Shown: positions 8,556 to 17,708, counted from the stretch's first letter. The stretch is DNA of 64,000 bases from Longimicrobium terrae (GCF_014202995.1 NZ_JACHIA010000007.1:168002-232001); one strand, 5' to 3'. Made by a program: numbers and translations. Notes: generated by a model not told the origin, from the sequence alone.

Positions 8556-9314
8556 TCATAGTCCTGTCGGGTGATCGATGAACATCCACTCGATCCCGAA
8601 CTTCTCCTCCAGGTGCTTCCCGAGCGCGCGCACGCCCCAGGTTTCCGTGGCGTAGTGGCCGCCCAACAGCAGGTTGATGCCACCCTCCTCGGCGTCAAAG
8701 AAGTTGTGGTGCGCACCCTCTCCCGTCACGAACGCGTCCAGTCCCGCGGCCACCGCGTCCGCAACCGATCCGCCCGCCCCGCCGGTAATGACGCCCACGC
8801 GGCGCACCCGCTCCGGCCCGCCGGGGACGAGCTTTACGCGCACGCCCAGCAACGCGTCCAGCCGCGCGGCCAGGGCTTCGCGCAGCATCTCGTCCACCGT
8901 GCCCCACACGCCCACGGGGCTGCCCTTGTACTCCCCGAAGGTGCCCTGGATGTCGATCCCGAGTTCGCGCGCCAGGACGGCGTTGTTGCCCACCTCGGGG
9001 TGCACGTCCAGCGGCAGGTGCGCGCTGTACAGCGGCAGATCGGCGTCCAGCAGCGCCTTGAGGCGGCGGTAGCGGCGGCCGGTGACGGGCTGGTTTCCGT
9101 CCCAGAACAGGCCGTGATGCACAATCAGCAGGTCCGCGCCGCCCGCGACGGCACGGTCGATGGTGGCCTGCGCGGCGTCCACAGCCACGGCAACGCGCCG
9201 CACCTGCGTGCGCCCGCCATCCACCTGCAGCCCGTTGAGCGCGGTGGGGTAATCCGGCACCGCGCGGATGCGCAGGTACTCATCCAGGTACGTAACGATC
9301 GTGCGAAGGTCCAT
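8556..9314 (-). CDS. Nif3-like dinuclear metal centre protein
   Basis: A 252-residue member of the Nif3/YbgI family (often annotated GTP cyclohydrolase I type 2 homologue), a hexameric protein with two metal ions whose cellular role is unsettled. Visible signatures are ALNGLQVDG near residue 30, LLIVHHGLFWDG (metal-binding HH), SAHLPLDVHPEVGNN, and near the C-terminus EGAHHNFFDAEEGGINLLLGGHYATETWG. ATG 9314 (MDLRTIV) is the family-like start; a longer open frame adds only ten unsupported residues. Two DnaA-box-like sequences lie just upstream. Confidence 0.92.
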   Translation of the reverse strand: MDLRTIVTYLDEYLRIRAVPDYPTALNGLQVDGGRTQVRRVAVAVDAAQATIDRAVAGGADLLIVHHGLFWDGNQPVTGRRYRRLKALLDADLPLYSAHLPLDVHPEVGNNAVLARELGIDIQGTFGEYKGSPVGVWGTVDEMLREALAARLDALLGVRVKLVPGGPERVRRVGVITGGAGGSVADAVAAGLDAFVTGEGAHHNFFDAEEGGINLLLGGHYATETWGVRALGKHLEEKFGIEWMFIDHPTGL

Positions 9315-9347
9315 ACAGTGAACGGGTTGCGAGCCTTCCCACAAACG

Positions 9348-9369
9348 TGTGGATAACTCTGGTGGATAA
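9348..9369. promoter_or_regulatory. DnaA-box pair upstream of the nif3-like gene
   Basis: TGTGGATAA at 9348-9356 is a perfect DnaA box, and GGTGGATAA at 9361-9369 differs at one base. They lie 34 bases upstream of the nif3-like start, about 13 kb from dnaA. They could bind DnaA for regulation or titration; function is inferred. Confidence 0.5.
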
Positions 9370-9394
9370 CTGGTGGATTTCTGTGTAGAAAGCA

Positions 9395-9423
9395 GACAAG
9401 CCGCTGCAGGGCAACGGCTTGTC
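9395..9423 (-). terminator. Hairpin terminator after the bactofilin gene
   Basis: GACAAGCCG (9395-9403) and CGGCTTGTC (9415-9423) form a 9-bp stem just downstream of the bactofilin stop on the minus strand. A T-rich stretch (CTGCTTTCT) follows. Confidence 0.65.
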
Positions 9424-9450
9424 CGGGGTGGAGCCTTTTGTGGAGAACTG

Positions 9451-9882
9451 TCAGGCGGATGTGGAGTTCTCGGCCCCGGTCCGTGACGGAATCGCGGTCT
9501 GCCCGCCGCTCCCCATCTGGATCTGCCCGTTGAAGCGGGCGCCTTCCTCCAGCAGCAGGTGCTGCTCCGGCGCGCGGATCTGCCCCTCGATGTCGCTGCT
9601 GGCCTGCAGCTCCAGCCGGCTTTCCGCCACCAGCGTGCCGCGAATGCGCCCGCCGATCACCGCGTCCTGCGTGGCGACATCGCCGATGATCTCGCCGCCG
9701 CGGCCCACGATCACCGCCTTGCCCGCGCGGATCGTTCCCTCCACCCGGCCCTCCACCCGCACCGTACCGTCGGTGGTGATGTCGCCCACGATGTTCATCC
9801 CGGGCCCGATGATGGACATGGAAGCCTCACCGCCCCCGGCGCGCACCGCCGCCGTACGTTCCGTTTCCTTGCGTCCCAGCAT
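9451..9882 (-). CDS. Bactofilin family protein
   Basis: A 143-residue cytoskeletal polymer-forming protein. After a short polar N-terminus, the core of repeated beta-helix turns runs from about residue 22: SIIGPGMNIVGDITTDG, VEGRVEGTIRAGKAVIVG, GGEIIGDVATQDAVIGGRI and GTLVAESRLELQ. The tail is short and disordered. It is seven bases downstream of an M23 peptidase gene, a pairing known from other bacteria where bactofilins place LytM peptidases to shape the cell wall. parB and parA lie upstream on the same strand; in some bacteria bactofilins also help position the ParABS machinery. A hairpin follows. Confidence 0.93.
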   Translation of the reverse strand: MLGRKETERTAAVRAGGGEASMSIIGPGMNIVGDITTDGTVRVEGRVEGTIRAGKAVIVGRGGEIIGDVATQDAVIGGRIRGTLVAESRLELQASSDIEGQIRAPEQHLLLEEGARFNGQIQMGSGGQTAIPSRTGAENSTSA

Positions 9883-9889
9883 TGATGGA

Positions 9890-10666
9890 TCAGTTCGGGT
9901 TGGCTACCAGGGTCGCCGGATCCACCGCGCGCCCATCCTTGCGAATCTCAAAGTGCAGGTGCGGGGCCGTGGATACGCCGGTGCTGCCGCTGAGGGCGAT
10001 CACCCGGCCGGCCGCCACCCGCTGGCGCGCGCGCACCAGCAGCTTGCTCGCGTGTCCGTACACGCTCTCGTACCCGTCGCGGTGCGCGATGCGCACGTAG
10101 CGGCCGTACACGCTGTCCTCACCCACTTCCTCCACCACCCCGCCGCCCGCCGCCAGAATGCGCGACCCCGCGGCCACGGCGATGTCCATTCCCGGATGCA
10201 GCCCGATGGCCGCAAAGTGCCCGCGCGTCACGTACCCGTGCGCGGTCAGCGGCCAGCGCCGCGGAAGGGTGTTGATGGCGCTGGCTTGGTCGCCCTCCGC
10301 GTCGCCCGGGGCCGCGGCCGTGTCGGCCACCGGCGCCGCGTGGGCGGGGAGGGATGCCGAATCGGGGCCCAGCATGGCGCGCACCTTGGCGTAGTCCGCC
10401 TCCATGCGCTTCAGGCTCGTTTCCAGTTCCACCGCGCGCACCCGGTCCCGCCGCAGCTCGCGCACTTCGCTGCGCAGCGACGGCACCCGCGCGGCCTGGC
10501 CCGCCAGCCACAGCCACGACCCGGCCATCACCACCAGCAGGGTGCCCGCGACAATCGCGATCATCTTCCACCTGCGGATCTGCCGATCCGTAAGTTCGTA
10601 CGATCGCGTGCTCAGGTCGCGGTCTCGCGTAACCAGAATGACGGTCTTGCTGCGGTCTTCAGACAA
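9890..10666 (-). CDS. Membrane-anchored M23 (LytM) peptidase
   Basis: A murein endopeptidase with a cytoplasmic N-terminus, one membrane helix (about 35-55), a periplasmic coiled coil (60-100) and a C-terminal LytM domain. The metal ligands are all visible: H157 and D161 in GLHPGMD, H205 in YGHAS, and H238 in HLHFEI (H236 is the second histidine of that motif). It should therefore be catalytically active, unlike the degenerate LytM regulators such as EnvC. The 258-residue length fits bactofilin-linked peptidases. The gene ends seven bases before the bactofilin start, so they form one unit. Confidence 0.93.
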   Translation of the reverse strand: MSEDRSKTVILVTRDRDLSTRSYELTDRQIRRWKMIAIVAGTLLVVMAGSWLWLAGQAARVPSLRSEVRELRRDRVRAVELETSLKRMEADYAKVRAMLGPDSASLPAHAAPVADTAAAPGDAEGDQASAINTLPRRWPLTAHGYVTRGHFAAIGLHPGMDIAVAAGSRILAAGGGVVEEVGEDSVYGRYVRIAHRDGYESVYGHASKLLVRARQRVAAGRVIALSGSTGVSTAPHLHFEIRKDGRAVDPATLVANPN

Positions 10667-10675
10667 CGGTACGGG

Positions 10676-10711
10676 AGTGCGTGAGTGCTGAGTGCGTTGG
10701 TGCGTGAGTGC
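10676..10711. repeat. GTGCGTGAGTGC-type repeat
   Basis: A single run of GTGCGTGAGTGC, GAGTGCGTTG and similar words fills the short gap between the M23 peptidase start and the parB stop. It belongs to the family seen at 8.4, 14.8, 15.35, 24.0 and 54.1 kb. Confidence 0.7.
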
Positions 10712-10726
10712 GACGGCGATGGCCGA

Positions 10727-11635
10727 CTACTTCATCCGTTCCGGGCCCAGGAGCAGGTCCATCACCCGCTCAAAGTCGTCCGCGTTGAGGAACGGAATCT
10801 CTACGCGTCCCTGGTTGCCGGGCTGCGAACGGATGCGCACCTGCGTGCCAAAGTGCCGCTGCAACTCCGACTCCAGCCCGCGGACGTGCGCATCCGCGCC
10901 GGATGCGGGCGCGCGGTCGGCGCCGCGCGCGGCGGCGGCGGGGCGGCGGTCGCGGACGCGCTCTTCCACCGCGCGCACCGTCATTCCGCTCACGGCCGCC
11001 TGGCGCGCCAGGTCCGACATCTCGCGCTCGTCCTCCAGCCCCAGCAGCGCGCGGGCGTGGCCCATGGAAAGCTGGCCCTCGTTCACCAGGCGCTGCACGC
11101 TGGCGGGAAGAGCAAGCAGCCGCAGCAGGTTGGCCACCGTGCTGCGCTCGCGCCCCACGCTCTCGGCGACTTCCGCCTGGGTGAAGTTGAACTCGTCCAT
11201 CAGCCGGCGGTACGCCGCGGCCTCTTCCAGCGGAGAAAGTTCGGCGCGCTGCACGTTCTCGACGATGGCCAGCACCAGCATGGCGCGGTCGTCCAGGTCA
11301 CGTACCACGACGGGGACGTTGGCCCAGCCCAGGCGGCGCACCGCGCGCCAGCGGCGCTCGCCGGCCACCAGTTCCCACTCCGCCCCCTCCGGCGCCCCTT
11401 CCTGCGCGCGGCGCACCACGAGCGGCTGCAGCAGCCCGTTCTGCCGGATGCTTTCTTCCAGCTCCGAAAGCTGCTCGGGGGTGAACTCCCGGCGCGGCTG
11501 AAACGGGTTGGCGGTAATGCGCGCCGTCTGCACGCTGGTGATGCTTTCCCCGTCCGCCGGCGTGGGCTCGGCGGAGTACTCTCCCAGCAGCGCGCCTAGG
11601 CCCTTGCCCAGCCGCCCCTTCTTTGCGAGCGCCAT
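10727..11635 (-). CDS. parB: Chromosome partitioning protein ParB
   Basis: A CTP-dependent clamp that loads at parS sites and recruits ParA and SMC. The N-terminal KKGRLGKGLGALLG is the ParA-interacting region. The ParB/Srx domain has NPFQPRREF, the CTP-binding box GERRWRAVR near residue 98 and ENVQRAELSPLEEA. A helix-turn-helix (FTQAEVAESVGRERSTVANLLRLL) and a C-terminal dimerisation domain follow. The length of 302 is normal. It starts three bases after parA, so they form one operon. Three parS sequences lie within about 6 kb upstream. Confidence 0.97.
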   Translation of the reverse strand: MALAKKGRLGKGLGALLGEYSAEPTPADGESITSVQTARITANPFQPRREFTPEQLSELEESIRQNGLLQPLVVRRAQEGAPEGAEWELVAGERRWRAVRRLGWANVPVVVRDLDDRAMLVLAIVENVQRAELSPLEEAAAYRRLMDEFNFTQAEVAESVGRERSTVANLLRLLALPASVQRLVNEGQLSMGHARALLGLEDEREMSDLARQAAVSGMTVRAVEERVRDRRPAAAARGADRAPASGADAHVRGLESELQRHFGTQVRIRSQPGNQGRVEIPFLNADDFERVMDLLLGPERMK

Positions 11636-11638
11636 CCC

Positions 11639-12460
11639 TTACTCCCCCGCGATGATGGGAGCCGCCTCGACCTCGGCGGCGGCGCCCTTGCGGCTGCCCT
11701 TGCGCGCGATGACTTCCTTGGCGAGCGACAGGTAGCTCTTGGCCCCCACGGAAATCACGTCGTAGAGCACGATCGGCTTGCCGAAGCTGGGCGCCTCGGC
11801 GATGCGCACGTTCCGCGGGATGGTGGTGCGGTACACCTTGGGGCCAAAGTACTCCTTGGCCTCCTCCGCCACCTGCCGGGAAAGGTTCAGGCGCCCGTCG
11901 TACATGGTCAGCAGCACGCCCTCGATCTGCAGCCGCGGGTTCAGATTCTTCTGCACAATGGTGACGGTGTTCAGCAGCTGCGACAGCCCCTCCAGCGCAT
12001 AGAACTCGCACTGGATGGGGATCAGCACCGAGTCGGCGGCGGCGAGCGTGTTCAGCGTCAGCAGGCCGAGCGACGGCGGACAGTCGATGAGCACGTACTC
12101 GTACTGGTCACGCAGGGCGGTGAGCGCGTCGCGCAGAATGTTCTCGCGCGCCTTGCGGTTCACCAGCTCCACCTCGGCGCCCACCAGGTCGCGCGTGGCC
12201 GGGAGCACGTCCAGATACGGAAAGTGCACGTTGTGGATGACGGCGTCGGCGGGGGAGAACCCCTCGATCAGCACGTCGTAGATGGAGCGCTCGACTTCTT
12301 CCTTGTCGATGCCCAGGCCGCTGGTCGCGTTACCCTGCGGGTCCATGTCAATGACCAGCGTCTTCTTTTCGGCGACCGCCAGACACGCGCCCAGGTTGAT
12401 GGCCGTGGTGGTCTTGCCGACGCCGCCCTTCTGGTTCGCGATGGCGATGATGCGCGACAC
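11639..12460 (-). CDS. parA: Chromosome partitioning ATPase ParA (Soj)
   Basis: A deviant Walker ATPase of 273 residues that moves ParB-parS complexes. KGGVGKTT at residues 11-18 carries the signature lysine, followed by [15 protein letters not shown], the Walker B stretch [17 protein letters not shown] and [19 protein letters not shown] at 12460 is chosen because GAGG lies nine bases upstream and the conserved sequence begins right after it ([13 protein letters not shown]). The frame is open further upstream over a low-complexity stretch containing a parS site, which is unlikely to be coding. There is no rsmG (gidB) gene between this and mnmG. Confidence 0.97.
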   Translation of the reverse strand: MSRIIAIANQKGGVGKTTTAINLGACLAVAEKKTLVIDMDPQGNATSGLGIDKEEVERSIYDVLIEGFSPADAVIHNVHFPYLDVLPATRDLVGAEVELVNRKARENILRDALTALRDQYEYVLIDCPPSLGLLTLNTLAAADSVLIPIQCEFYALEGLSQLLNTVTIVQKNLNPRLQIEGVLLTMYDGRLNLSRQVAEEAKEYFGPKVYRTTIPRNVRIAEAPSFGKPIVLYDVISVGAKSYLSLAKEVIARKGSRKGAAAEVEAAPIIAGE

Positions 12461-12826
12461 GCTGATCCTCGGCGATGGTGTTGGCGGGGGTGCGAAAGAA
12501 GGGGTGTTTGAACAATCTACGCGCGCGCGTACGCGTGGGGAAGGAGAGAGCGCCCGCGGGACGGGCGACCCAGCCCTCAAACGCGCCCAAAGTGTTTCAC
12601 GTGGAACATGGGCCAGCAATTCGCTTCAGAATGCCCCACAATCGATTTCAGCCCCGAATCCACACTGAGATATTCGTCCGAGCTCGATCACGCGCCATAA
12701 ATCAACCTCGAAAGCCATTTTTCTTCGGCATCCTGCCGGTTTTCAGCGACGAAGGCGATCCGCCACGTGGCCGGCTCGCCGGATCGCTCACCCGCGGCTC
12801 TGTCGGCGGTCTGAGCACCGGCTCGC
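12461..12826. other. Non-coding gap between parA and mnmG
   Basis: 366 bases holding one parS site (12593-12608) and a comparatively AT-rich stretch at about 12630-12730. No gene was recognised. The rsmG gene often found here in other bacteria is absent. Confidence 0.7.
12593..12608. promoter_or_regulatory. parS: parS site 1
   Basis: TGTTTCACGTGGAACA differs from the ParB consensus palindrome at one base. It is upstream of parA. Confidence 0.88.
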
Positions 12827-14722
12827 TCACGCGCCTTGGATTTCGGCCACTCGCCCGAGCTTGCGCACCTCCATCACCAGATTCTGCAGATCGCTGGGGC
12901 TCACGCCGGGAATGCGTCCGGCCTGCGCCAGCGTCGCCGGACGGATGCGGTCCAGCTTCTGGCGCGCCTCGTAGCTCAGCGACAGCAGCTCGGGGTAGGG
13001 AAGCGCGTCGGGCAAAGGGAACTCCGATTGCCGCTGCAGCGTAGCGGCGCGTGCGCGTTCCTTTTCCAGGTATCCCCCGTACCGCAGTTCCATCTCCGCC
13101 GTGGTGAGCGCGTCCGCCAGTTCGTGCGGCTCGCCCTCCGGCACGCCGGCAACCACGGGCATCAGCAGTTCGGCGGTAACGTTCGGGCGCTTCAGCAGCA
13201 GCCCCATCCGCGTCGCCTCCCGCAGCGCAGGTGAGCCGACCGACTCCAGCACCGGATTGACGTCCACCGGATTGGCGTTGGTCGTCCGCAGCCACCCATC
13301 CACCTCCTCAGCCAGACGGAGGCGGCGCTCCAGCGTGCGCGTCTGCTCGTCCGTCAGCAGCCCGCGCTCCGCGGCGATGGGGCCCAGACGGCGGATGGCG
13401 TTGTCCTGCCGCAGGGTCAGGCGGAACTCCGCGCGCGAGGTGAACAGGCGATACGGCTCGTCCGTCCCCTTGGTCACCAAGTCGTCGATCAGCACGCCGA
13501 TGAACGCCTGGTCGCGCTCCAGGATGAGCGGATCGCGATCGAGCGCGGCGAAGGCGGCGTTGGCGCCGGCGAGCAGCCCCTGTCCCGCGGCCTCCTCGTA
13601 CCCCGTCGTCCCGTTCACCTGCCCGGCGAGGAAGAGGCCGTCCAGCGCCTTGCACTCCAGCGTGGGCCGCAGCTGGTGGGGCGGATAGTAATCGTATTCG
13701 ATCGCGTACCCCACCTTGGTCATCCGCGCGCTCTCCAGCCCGGGGATGCTCTGCAGCATCCGCAGCTGCACGTCCGCGGGGAGGGAGGTGGAGAGCCCGT
13801 TGACGTACAGCTCCGTCGTATCCAGCCCCTCCGGCTCAAGAAAGACCTGGTGCCGCGCGGCGTCGGGGAACTTGACGATCTTGTCTTCGATGGAGGGGCA
13901 GTAGCGCGGCCCGCGCCCGGCGATCTCGCCCCCGTACAGCGCGGACTCCTGCAGGTTGGTCTGGATGATGTCGCGCAGCGGCTCCCCCGTCCACGTGATC
14001 CAGCAGGGAAGCTGGGGCAGGAGCGGGGTGCGCTCCCAGACGGAAAGGCGGTACTCGGGGTTCTCCCCCGGCTGCACTTCCAGCCGGTCCAAGTCCACCG
14101 AGCGGCCGTCGATGCGGGGCGGCGTGCCCGTCTTGAAGCGCGCCACCTCCAGCCCCAGCGCCTCCATCTGCTCGGCCAGGCGCACGGATGGCGCGTCGCC
14201 CGCGCGCCCCGCCGGCACCCCGGGCGTGCGCCCGACGTGGATGCGCCCGCGCAGAAACGTCCCCGCGGTGAGCACCACGGAGCGCGCCATGAACTCGTGT
14301 CCCGCCTCCGTGCGCACACCCGCGACGCGTCCGTTTTCCATCACCAGCGACCCCACCATCCCCTGAAAGAAGTGCAGGGCGGGGAAGCGCTCCAGCAGAG
14401 AACGCGCGGCGCGGGGGTACAAACCACGGTCGCACTGGGCGCGCGGCGCCCACACTGCGGGACCCTTGGACTGGTTCAGCATGCGGAACTGGATGCGCGA
14501 GCGGTCCGTCGCAAGACCCATCACGCCACCGAGCGCATCCACCTCGCGAACGACCGTGCCCTTGGCCACGCCCCCGATGGCGGGGTTGCAGCTCATCTGC
14601 CCGATCCCCTCCAGGTTGGGCGTCACGAGCAGCGTGCGCGCGCCGATGCGGGCGGACGCACCCGCGGCCTCCACCCCCGCGTGCCCCCCGCCAATCACGA
14701 TGACGTCGTAGCGCGATTCCAT
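12827..14722 (-). CDS. mnmG: tRNA uridine-5-carboxymethylaminomethyl modification enzyme MnmG (GidA)
   Basis: The FAD-dependent subunit that, with MnmE, installs the cmnm5 group at the wobble uridine of certain tRNAs. The FAD-binding motif [19 protein letters not shown] is at the N-terminus, followed by [31 protein letters not shown] and [11 protein letters not shown]. The later part has [31 protein letters not shown] and [20 protein letters not shown], all classic MnmG signatures. At 631 residues it is full length. ATG 14722 has AGGAA about ten bases upstream. It heads toward parA, with a parS site on each side; mnmE is about 3 kb away. Confidence 0.97.
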   Translation of the reverse strand: MESRYDVIVIGGGHAGVEAAGASARIGARTLLVTPNLEGIGQMSCNPAIGGVAKGTVVREVDALGGVMGLATDRSRIQFRMLNQSKGPAVWAPRAQCDRGLYPRAARSLLERFPALHFFQGMVGSLVMENGRVAGVRTEAGHEFMARSVVLTAGTFLRGRIHVGRTPGVPAGRAGDAPSVRLAEQMEALGLEVARFKTGTPPRIDGRSVDLDRLEVQPGENPEYRLSVWERTPLLPQLPCWITWTGEPLRDIIQTNLQESALYGGEIAGRGPRYCPSIEDKIVKFPDAARHQVFLEPEGLDTTELYVNGLSTSLPADVQLRMLQSIPGLESARMTKVGYAIEYDYYPPHQLRPTLECKALDGLFLAGQVNGTTGYEEAAGQGLLAGANAAFAALDRDPLILERDQAFIGVLIDDLVTKGTDEPYRLFTSRAEFRLTLRQDNAIRRLGPIAAERGLLTDEQTRTLERRLRLAEEVDGWLRTTNANPVDVNPVLESVGSPALREATRMGLLLKRPNVTAELLMPVVAGVPEGEPHELADALTTAEMELRYGGYLEKERARAATLQRQSEFPLPDALPYPELLSLSYEARQKLDRIRPATLAQAGRIPGVSPSDLQNLVMEVRKLGRVAEIQGA

Positions 14723-14774
14723 GCCGTTCCTTGCTGATTTGCGTTTGACGTCCAGTACATCACCCGGGGAGGTG

Positions 14775-14790
14775 TGTTCCACGTGAAACA
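14775..14790. promoter_or_regulatory. parS: parS site 2
   Basis: TGTTCCACGTGAAACA matches the known alternative parS sequence, one base from the perfect palindrome. It is 53 bases upstream of the mnmG start. Confidence 0.9.
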
Positions 14791-14892
14791 ATATAGGGGA
14801 AGTGCAGGGTGCGGGGTGCGAAGAAGGGAAGTGCGTTAGTGCGGGGTGCTGGGTGCGTTAGTGCGAGGGAGGGGAAGTTTCGAGAGCACGAG

Positions 14893-14987
14893 AGTGCCCA
14901 GTGCCCAGTGCCCAGTGCCCAGTGCCCAGTGCCCAGTGCCCAGTGCCCAGTGCCCAGTGCCCAGTGCCCAGTGCCCAGTGCCCAGTG
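14893..14987. repeat. Tandem array of a 7-bp unit AGTGCCC, about 13.5 copies
   Basis: Uninterrupted identical copies of AGTGCCC run for 95 bases. Every frame stays open and would encode a PSAQCPV heptad, but nothing suggests translation. Perfect copies imply recent expansion by slippage. Confidence 0.9.
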
Positions 14988-15470
14988 GGGGTAGTGGGCG
15001 AGCAGTGTTCTCGCCGGAGTGCCGGGGTCAGGTGCTCGCGGTGCGGGATAGCTGCACGGTATGGTTGTCAGAGCGCACCTGCCCCGGAAGACTGATGCAT
15101 GTAGCGGCAGTGGTCCGTTGATCGTCTATCGGACGGCGTACGATGGGACCAGCGCTACTGGCCGATGGCGTGACATCGGTACCGGAACCGGCTCCAGGCA
15201 CCCACTGCGGATACACTGGATCTGAGCACCGGAGCCGGCCACAGGTAGACGCCCCACTCGGAGTGAACAGCAGGCGCGGCGGTTCAGGTCCCAGCCCGCA
15301 CTGCTGGACCTGAGCACTTGGAACTGAGCATTTGGCACTTCCTCTTCCGCACTCACGCACTCACGCACCCCGCACTCACGCACTTCCCCTCTGCTTTTCC
15401 AACCCATGGCATACGTGTTGCACCCCGGCGCCGTCCCAAGCACGGGAACCCGCAACAGGGGAGGGGACGG

Positions 15471-16061
15471 ATGCAGGACGAACGCAATCTCGGGGGCGGC
15501 AGCGGAAGCGCCGGTCTCGGTTCGACCGGCGGGACGGGAAGCAGCGGCACCGGAGCCTTTGGATCTACCGGCGGCAGCGGCCTGGGCTCGACGGGCGGCA
15601 CCACGGGCGGCGCGGGATCTTCCGCGTCCAGCACGGGCACGGGCAGCCTGAGCGGCGGCGCTTCGACGGGTGGCAGCACTGGCGCTTCGGCGGCGGGTGG
15701 AGCAGGGACGGCGGCCGGCGGAGCCAACCGGCTCGGCGGGCTGGACCAGCTGCAGAGCACGCTGGGCGACCTGGAGCAGCGCGCCGACCAGTTCATGGAC
15801 CAGGCGGCGGAGCAGCTGGAGAACGCCGCCGACCAGCTGGGCAGCATCGCGGACCGCGTTCCGCAGCGGGGCGTAGGTGCACGCGCCGGCGCCCTGGGCC
15901 ACAGCACGGCCGACACGCTGGACGCGGTCGCCCGCTTCCTGCGGGACAACGACACGGCGACGCTGCAGCGGGAGCTGGGCACCATCATCAGCAACCGTCC
16001 GCTCAGCACGCTTCTGCTGGCGGTGGGCGCCGGCTTCGTCGTCGGCAAGGTCCTGCGCTAA
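15471..16061 (+). CDS. YqjD/ElaB-like protein with a Gly/Ser-rich N-terminus and C-terminal anchor
   Basis: 196 residues. The first about 85 are a low-complexity Gly-Ser-Thr tract (GLGSTGG-type repeats). Next comes an amphipathic helix region (LQSTLGDLEQRADQFMDQAAEQLENAAD), then PLSTLLLAVGAGFVVGKVLR, a single C-terminal hydrophobic anchor with the Gly-rich look of the YqjD/ElaB (DUF883) group. The start at 15471 follows a strong GAGGGGA site. A phage-holin-family gene begins 15 bases after the stop, so a three-gene envelope cassette is likely. The exact role is unknown; relatives are stress-induced inner-membrane proteins that bind ribosomes in E. coli. Confidence 0.7.
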   Translation: MQDERNLGGGSGSAGLGSTGGTGSSGTGAFGSTGGSGLGSTGGTTGGAGSSASSTGTGSLSGGASTGGSTGASAAGGAGTAAGGANRLGGLDQLQSTLGDLEQRADQFMDQAAEQLENAADQLGSIADRVPQRGVGARAGALGHSTADTLDAVARFLRDNDTATLQRELGTIISNRPLSTLLLAVGAGFVVGKVLR

Positions 16062-16076
16062 CCCCAGGAGGATCGC

Positions 16077-16529
16077 ATGGCGGAGCTGCATGTAAACCCG
16101 GGCCGGACGGGTGACGGACCGGGCGGGTCTGAGCCGGCTCTCGGCGACCTGATCCGGGCGCTGGCGCAAGACAGCGCAACCCTCGTCCGCCAGGAAGTGG
16201 CTCTGGCCAAGGCGGAGCTTCAGGACACGGTCAAGAGCGTGGCCCGCGACATCGCCATGGTGGCGGTGGGCGGCGTGCTGGCCCTGATCGGCGTCCTGGT
16301 GCTGGTGGCCTTTCTGGTGATCGCGGTGGGTGACGCGGTAAACGAGTACTGGCTGGGCGCGCTCATTGTTGGAGCGGTGTTTCTGCTGATCGGCGGCCTT
16401 CTCGCACTGAGCAACATCAAGAAGCTCAAGCACGAGAGCGTGACGCCGACCCGCACCCTGGAAACGATCAAGGAGGACAAGCAATGGCTGCAGAGCGAGA
16501 TCAAGCAGGCCAAGAAGGATCTGGCATGA
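16077..16529 (+). CDS. Phage holin family (YqjE/DUF1469-like) membrane protein
   Basis: 150 residues: an N-terminal amphipathic region (LGDLIRALAQDSATLVRQEVALAKAEL), two membrane helices (about 60-85 and 92-112), and a charged C-terminal tail rich in Lys/Glu. LVRQEVALAKAEL is the signature of this family. Despite its name, the family is mostly chromosomal and not linked to lysis. AGGAGG lies about seven bases upstream of the start. Its stop overlaps the next start (ATGA), so it is co-translated with the third cassette gene. Confidence 0.85.
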   Translation: MAELHVNPGRTGDGPGGSEPALGDLIRALAQDSATLVRQEVALAKAELQDTVKSVARDIAMVAVGGVLALIGVLVLVAFLVIAVGDAVNEYWLGALIVGAVFLLIGGLLALSNIKKLKHESVTPTRTLETIKEDKQWLQSEIKQAKKDLA

Positions 16530-17269
16530 GCGGCGCCGGACGTGGCACGGGCGACGCCCAGGTGCATTCCGGTCTGCACAGCGGCGGTGGCGACGAGTAC
16601 TCCGGTCTGGCGTTCGCCGGGCAGGAGCAGGGCGGCCGTCTGAGCGGCGCGGCGGGTGCCGTGCGCGACAAGGCGGGCGACCTGGGCGACACCGCCCGTC
16701 ACGCGGCCGGCTCGGTGAGCGGCGCGGCCTCCACCGCCAAGGAGCGGGTGAGCGGCGTGGGCAGCAAGGCGCGGCAGGTGCTGGAGCAGCGCGGCTTCGT
16801 GGATCGCATCCGCGAGAACCCGCTGCCGGTGCTGGGCGTGGCCTTTGCCCTCGGCTTCATTCTGGCCGGCAATGACGACGGCGACGACGTCAACGTGACG
16901 CCGGCCGGCCGTGCCCGCCGCGAGCTTCGCGGTGCGCTTACGGCCGGGCTCAGCGCGGGCATCGCGCAGGGCGCCCGCGGGTTCTTGAACCAGGCCGGCA
17001 CGCAGGGCGGCGGGTTCGTGAACGATCTGCTCGAGGGACTGCTGAGCCGCGTGGGCGGCCAGGCCAGCTCGCTGTTCGGGGGTGGAAGCACGTCGGGCGG
17101 CAGCTCGTCGGGCTCCAGCCGCGGCGGAAGCTACGGTGGTTCGGCGCAGGGTGGCCGCACCGGCGGTGCCTCCCCCGCCGGACGCACCGGTGGCTCGGCC
17201 GGGTCGGCGGGCTACGGACGGACGGGCGCCGGCACGTCGCGGCCGCCCAGCCATCAGGAAAACCTCTGA
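16526..17269 (+). CDS. Gly/Ser-rich protein with a central hydrophobic segment, third gene of the cassette
   Basis: 247 residues with no sure family. The N-terminal half has GAAGAVRDKAGDLGDTARHAAG and STAKERVSGVGSKARQ, repeats resembling CsbD- or LEA-like and DUF3618-type proteins. PLPVLGVAFALGFILAG (about 107-123) is the only membrane-like stretch, preceded by RENPL as in YqjK/DUF3618 proteins. The C-terminal 65 residues are Gly-Ser-Arg-Tyr low complexity and likely disordered. It overlaps the holin-family gene by four bases. A role in envelope stress tolerance is inferred only from the cassette pattern. Confidence 0.7.
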   Translation: MSGAGRGTGDAQVHSGLHSGGGDEYSGLAFAGQEQGGRLSGAAGAVRDKAGDLGDTARHAAGSVSGAASTAKERVSGVGSKARQVLEQRGFVDRIRENPLPVLGVAFALGFILAGNDDGDDVNVTPAGRARRELRGALTAGLSAGIAQGARGFLNQAGTQGGGFVNDLLEGLLSRVGGQASSLFGGGSTSGGSSSGSSRGGSYGGSAQGGRTGGASPAGRTGGSAGSAGYGRTGAGTSRPPSHQENL

Positions 17270-17273
17270 CCGG

Positions 17274-17549
17274 ATGGCCGAAGCCGGCTATCGGGTGACG
17301 GGACGGGTGCAGGGAGTGGGGTTCCGCTGGTGGACCCGCTCCCTCGCCACCCGCCTGGGAGTGACGGGCACCGTCCGCAACATGCCGGACGGTGCCGTCG
17401 TCGTTCATGCCCGCGGATCAGACGAGCAGCTCGCGTCTTTCCACGTGGAACTGGGGAAGGGGCCGTTCGGATCCAGGGTCACGGCGGTGGAGCCGCTGCC
17501 GTTCTCGGCCGACGGGTTTGCGGACGGCGAGTTCGTCATCGTTCGCTGA
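17274..17549 (+). CDS. acyP: Acylphosphatase
   Basis: A 91-residue enzyme that hydrolyses carboxyl-phosphate bonds. The catalytic arginine is in GRVQGVGFRWW (about residues 10-20) and the catalytic asparagine in TVRNMPDGAVVV. Length and order fit the family exactly. Its ATG is four bases after the stop of the cassette gene, with a possible AGGAAA site inside that gene's end, so it is probably cotranscribed. No obvious hairpin follows. Confidence 0.95.
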   Translation: MAEAGYRVTGRVQGVGFRWWTRSLATRLGVTGTVRNMPDGAVVVHARGSDEQLASFHVELGKGPFGSRVTAVEPLPFSADGFADGEFVIVR

Positions 17550-17708
17550 ATCCGAAGCAACCCCGAAGGAAAACGACCCGCGAGATTGCGCCTTATCGCA
17601 CGATCCCGCAGTTCCGAATGTGGCAGGTCGAATCCGGGGTTCTATTGCGCCATACGCCATTCTGACGCGGATTTCGTGGCCGGGTGTCCGCTCGGAGCTG
17701 TCCAGCGT

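Larger units (their letters stand above)
14723..15470. other. Repeat-rich non-coding region before the stress-cassette genes
   Basis: Holds parS site 2, GTGCGTTAGTGC-type repeats (14829-14868 and inverted at 15348-15388), a 7-bp tandem array (14893-14987) and about 300 bases of lower-GC sequence at 15000-15320 with no recognisable gene. Confidence 0.7.

Noticed and set aside
12475..13044. An rsmG gene between mnmG and parA
   Set aside because: The open frame here overlaps the 3' end of mnmG and shows no methyltransferase motif.
14809..15121. A coding gene over the PSAQCPV heptad repeat
   Set aside because: All frames stay open because the unit length is 7 and contains no stop; there is no start context or similarity.
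16077..16529. Prophage holin or lysis gene
   Set aside because: The phage-holin family name is misleading; the gene sits in a chromosomal membrane-protein cassette and no other phage gene is present.
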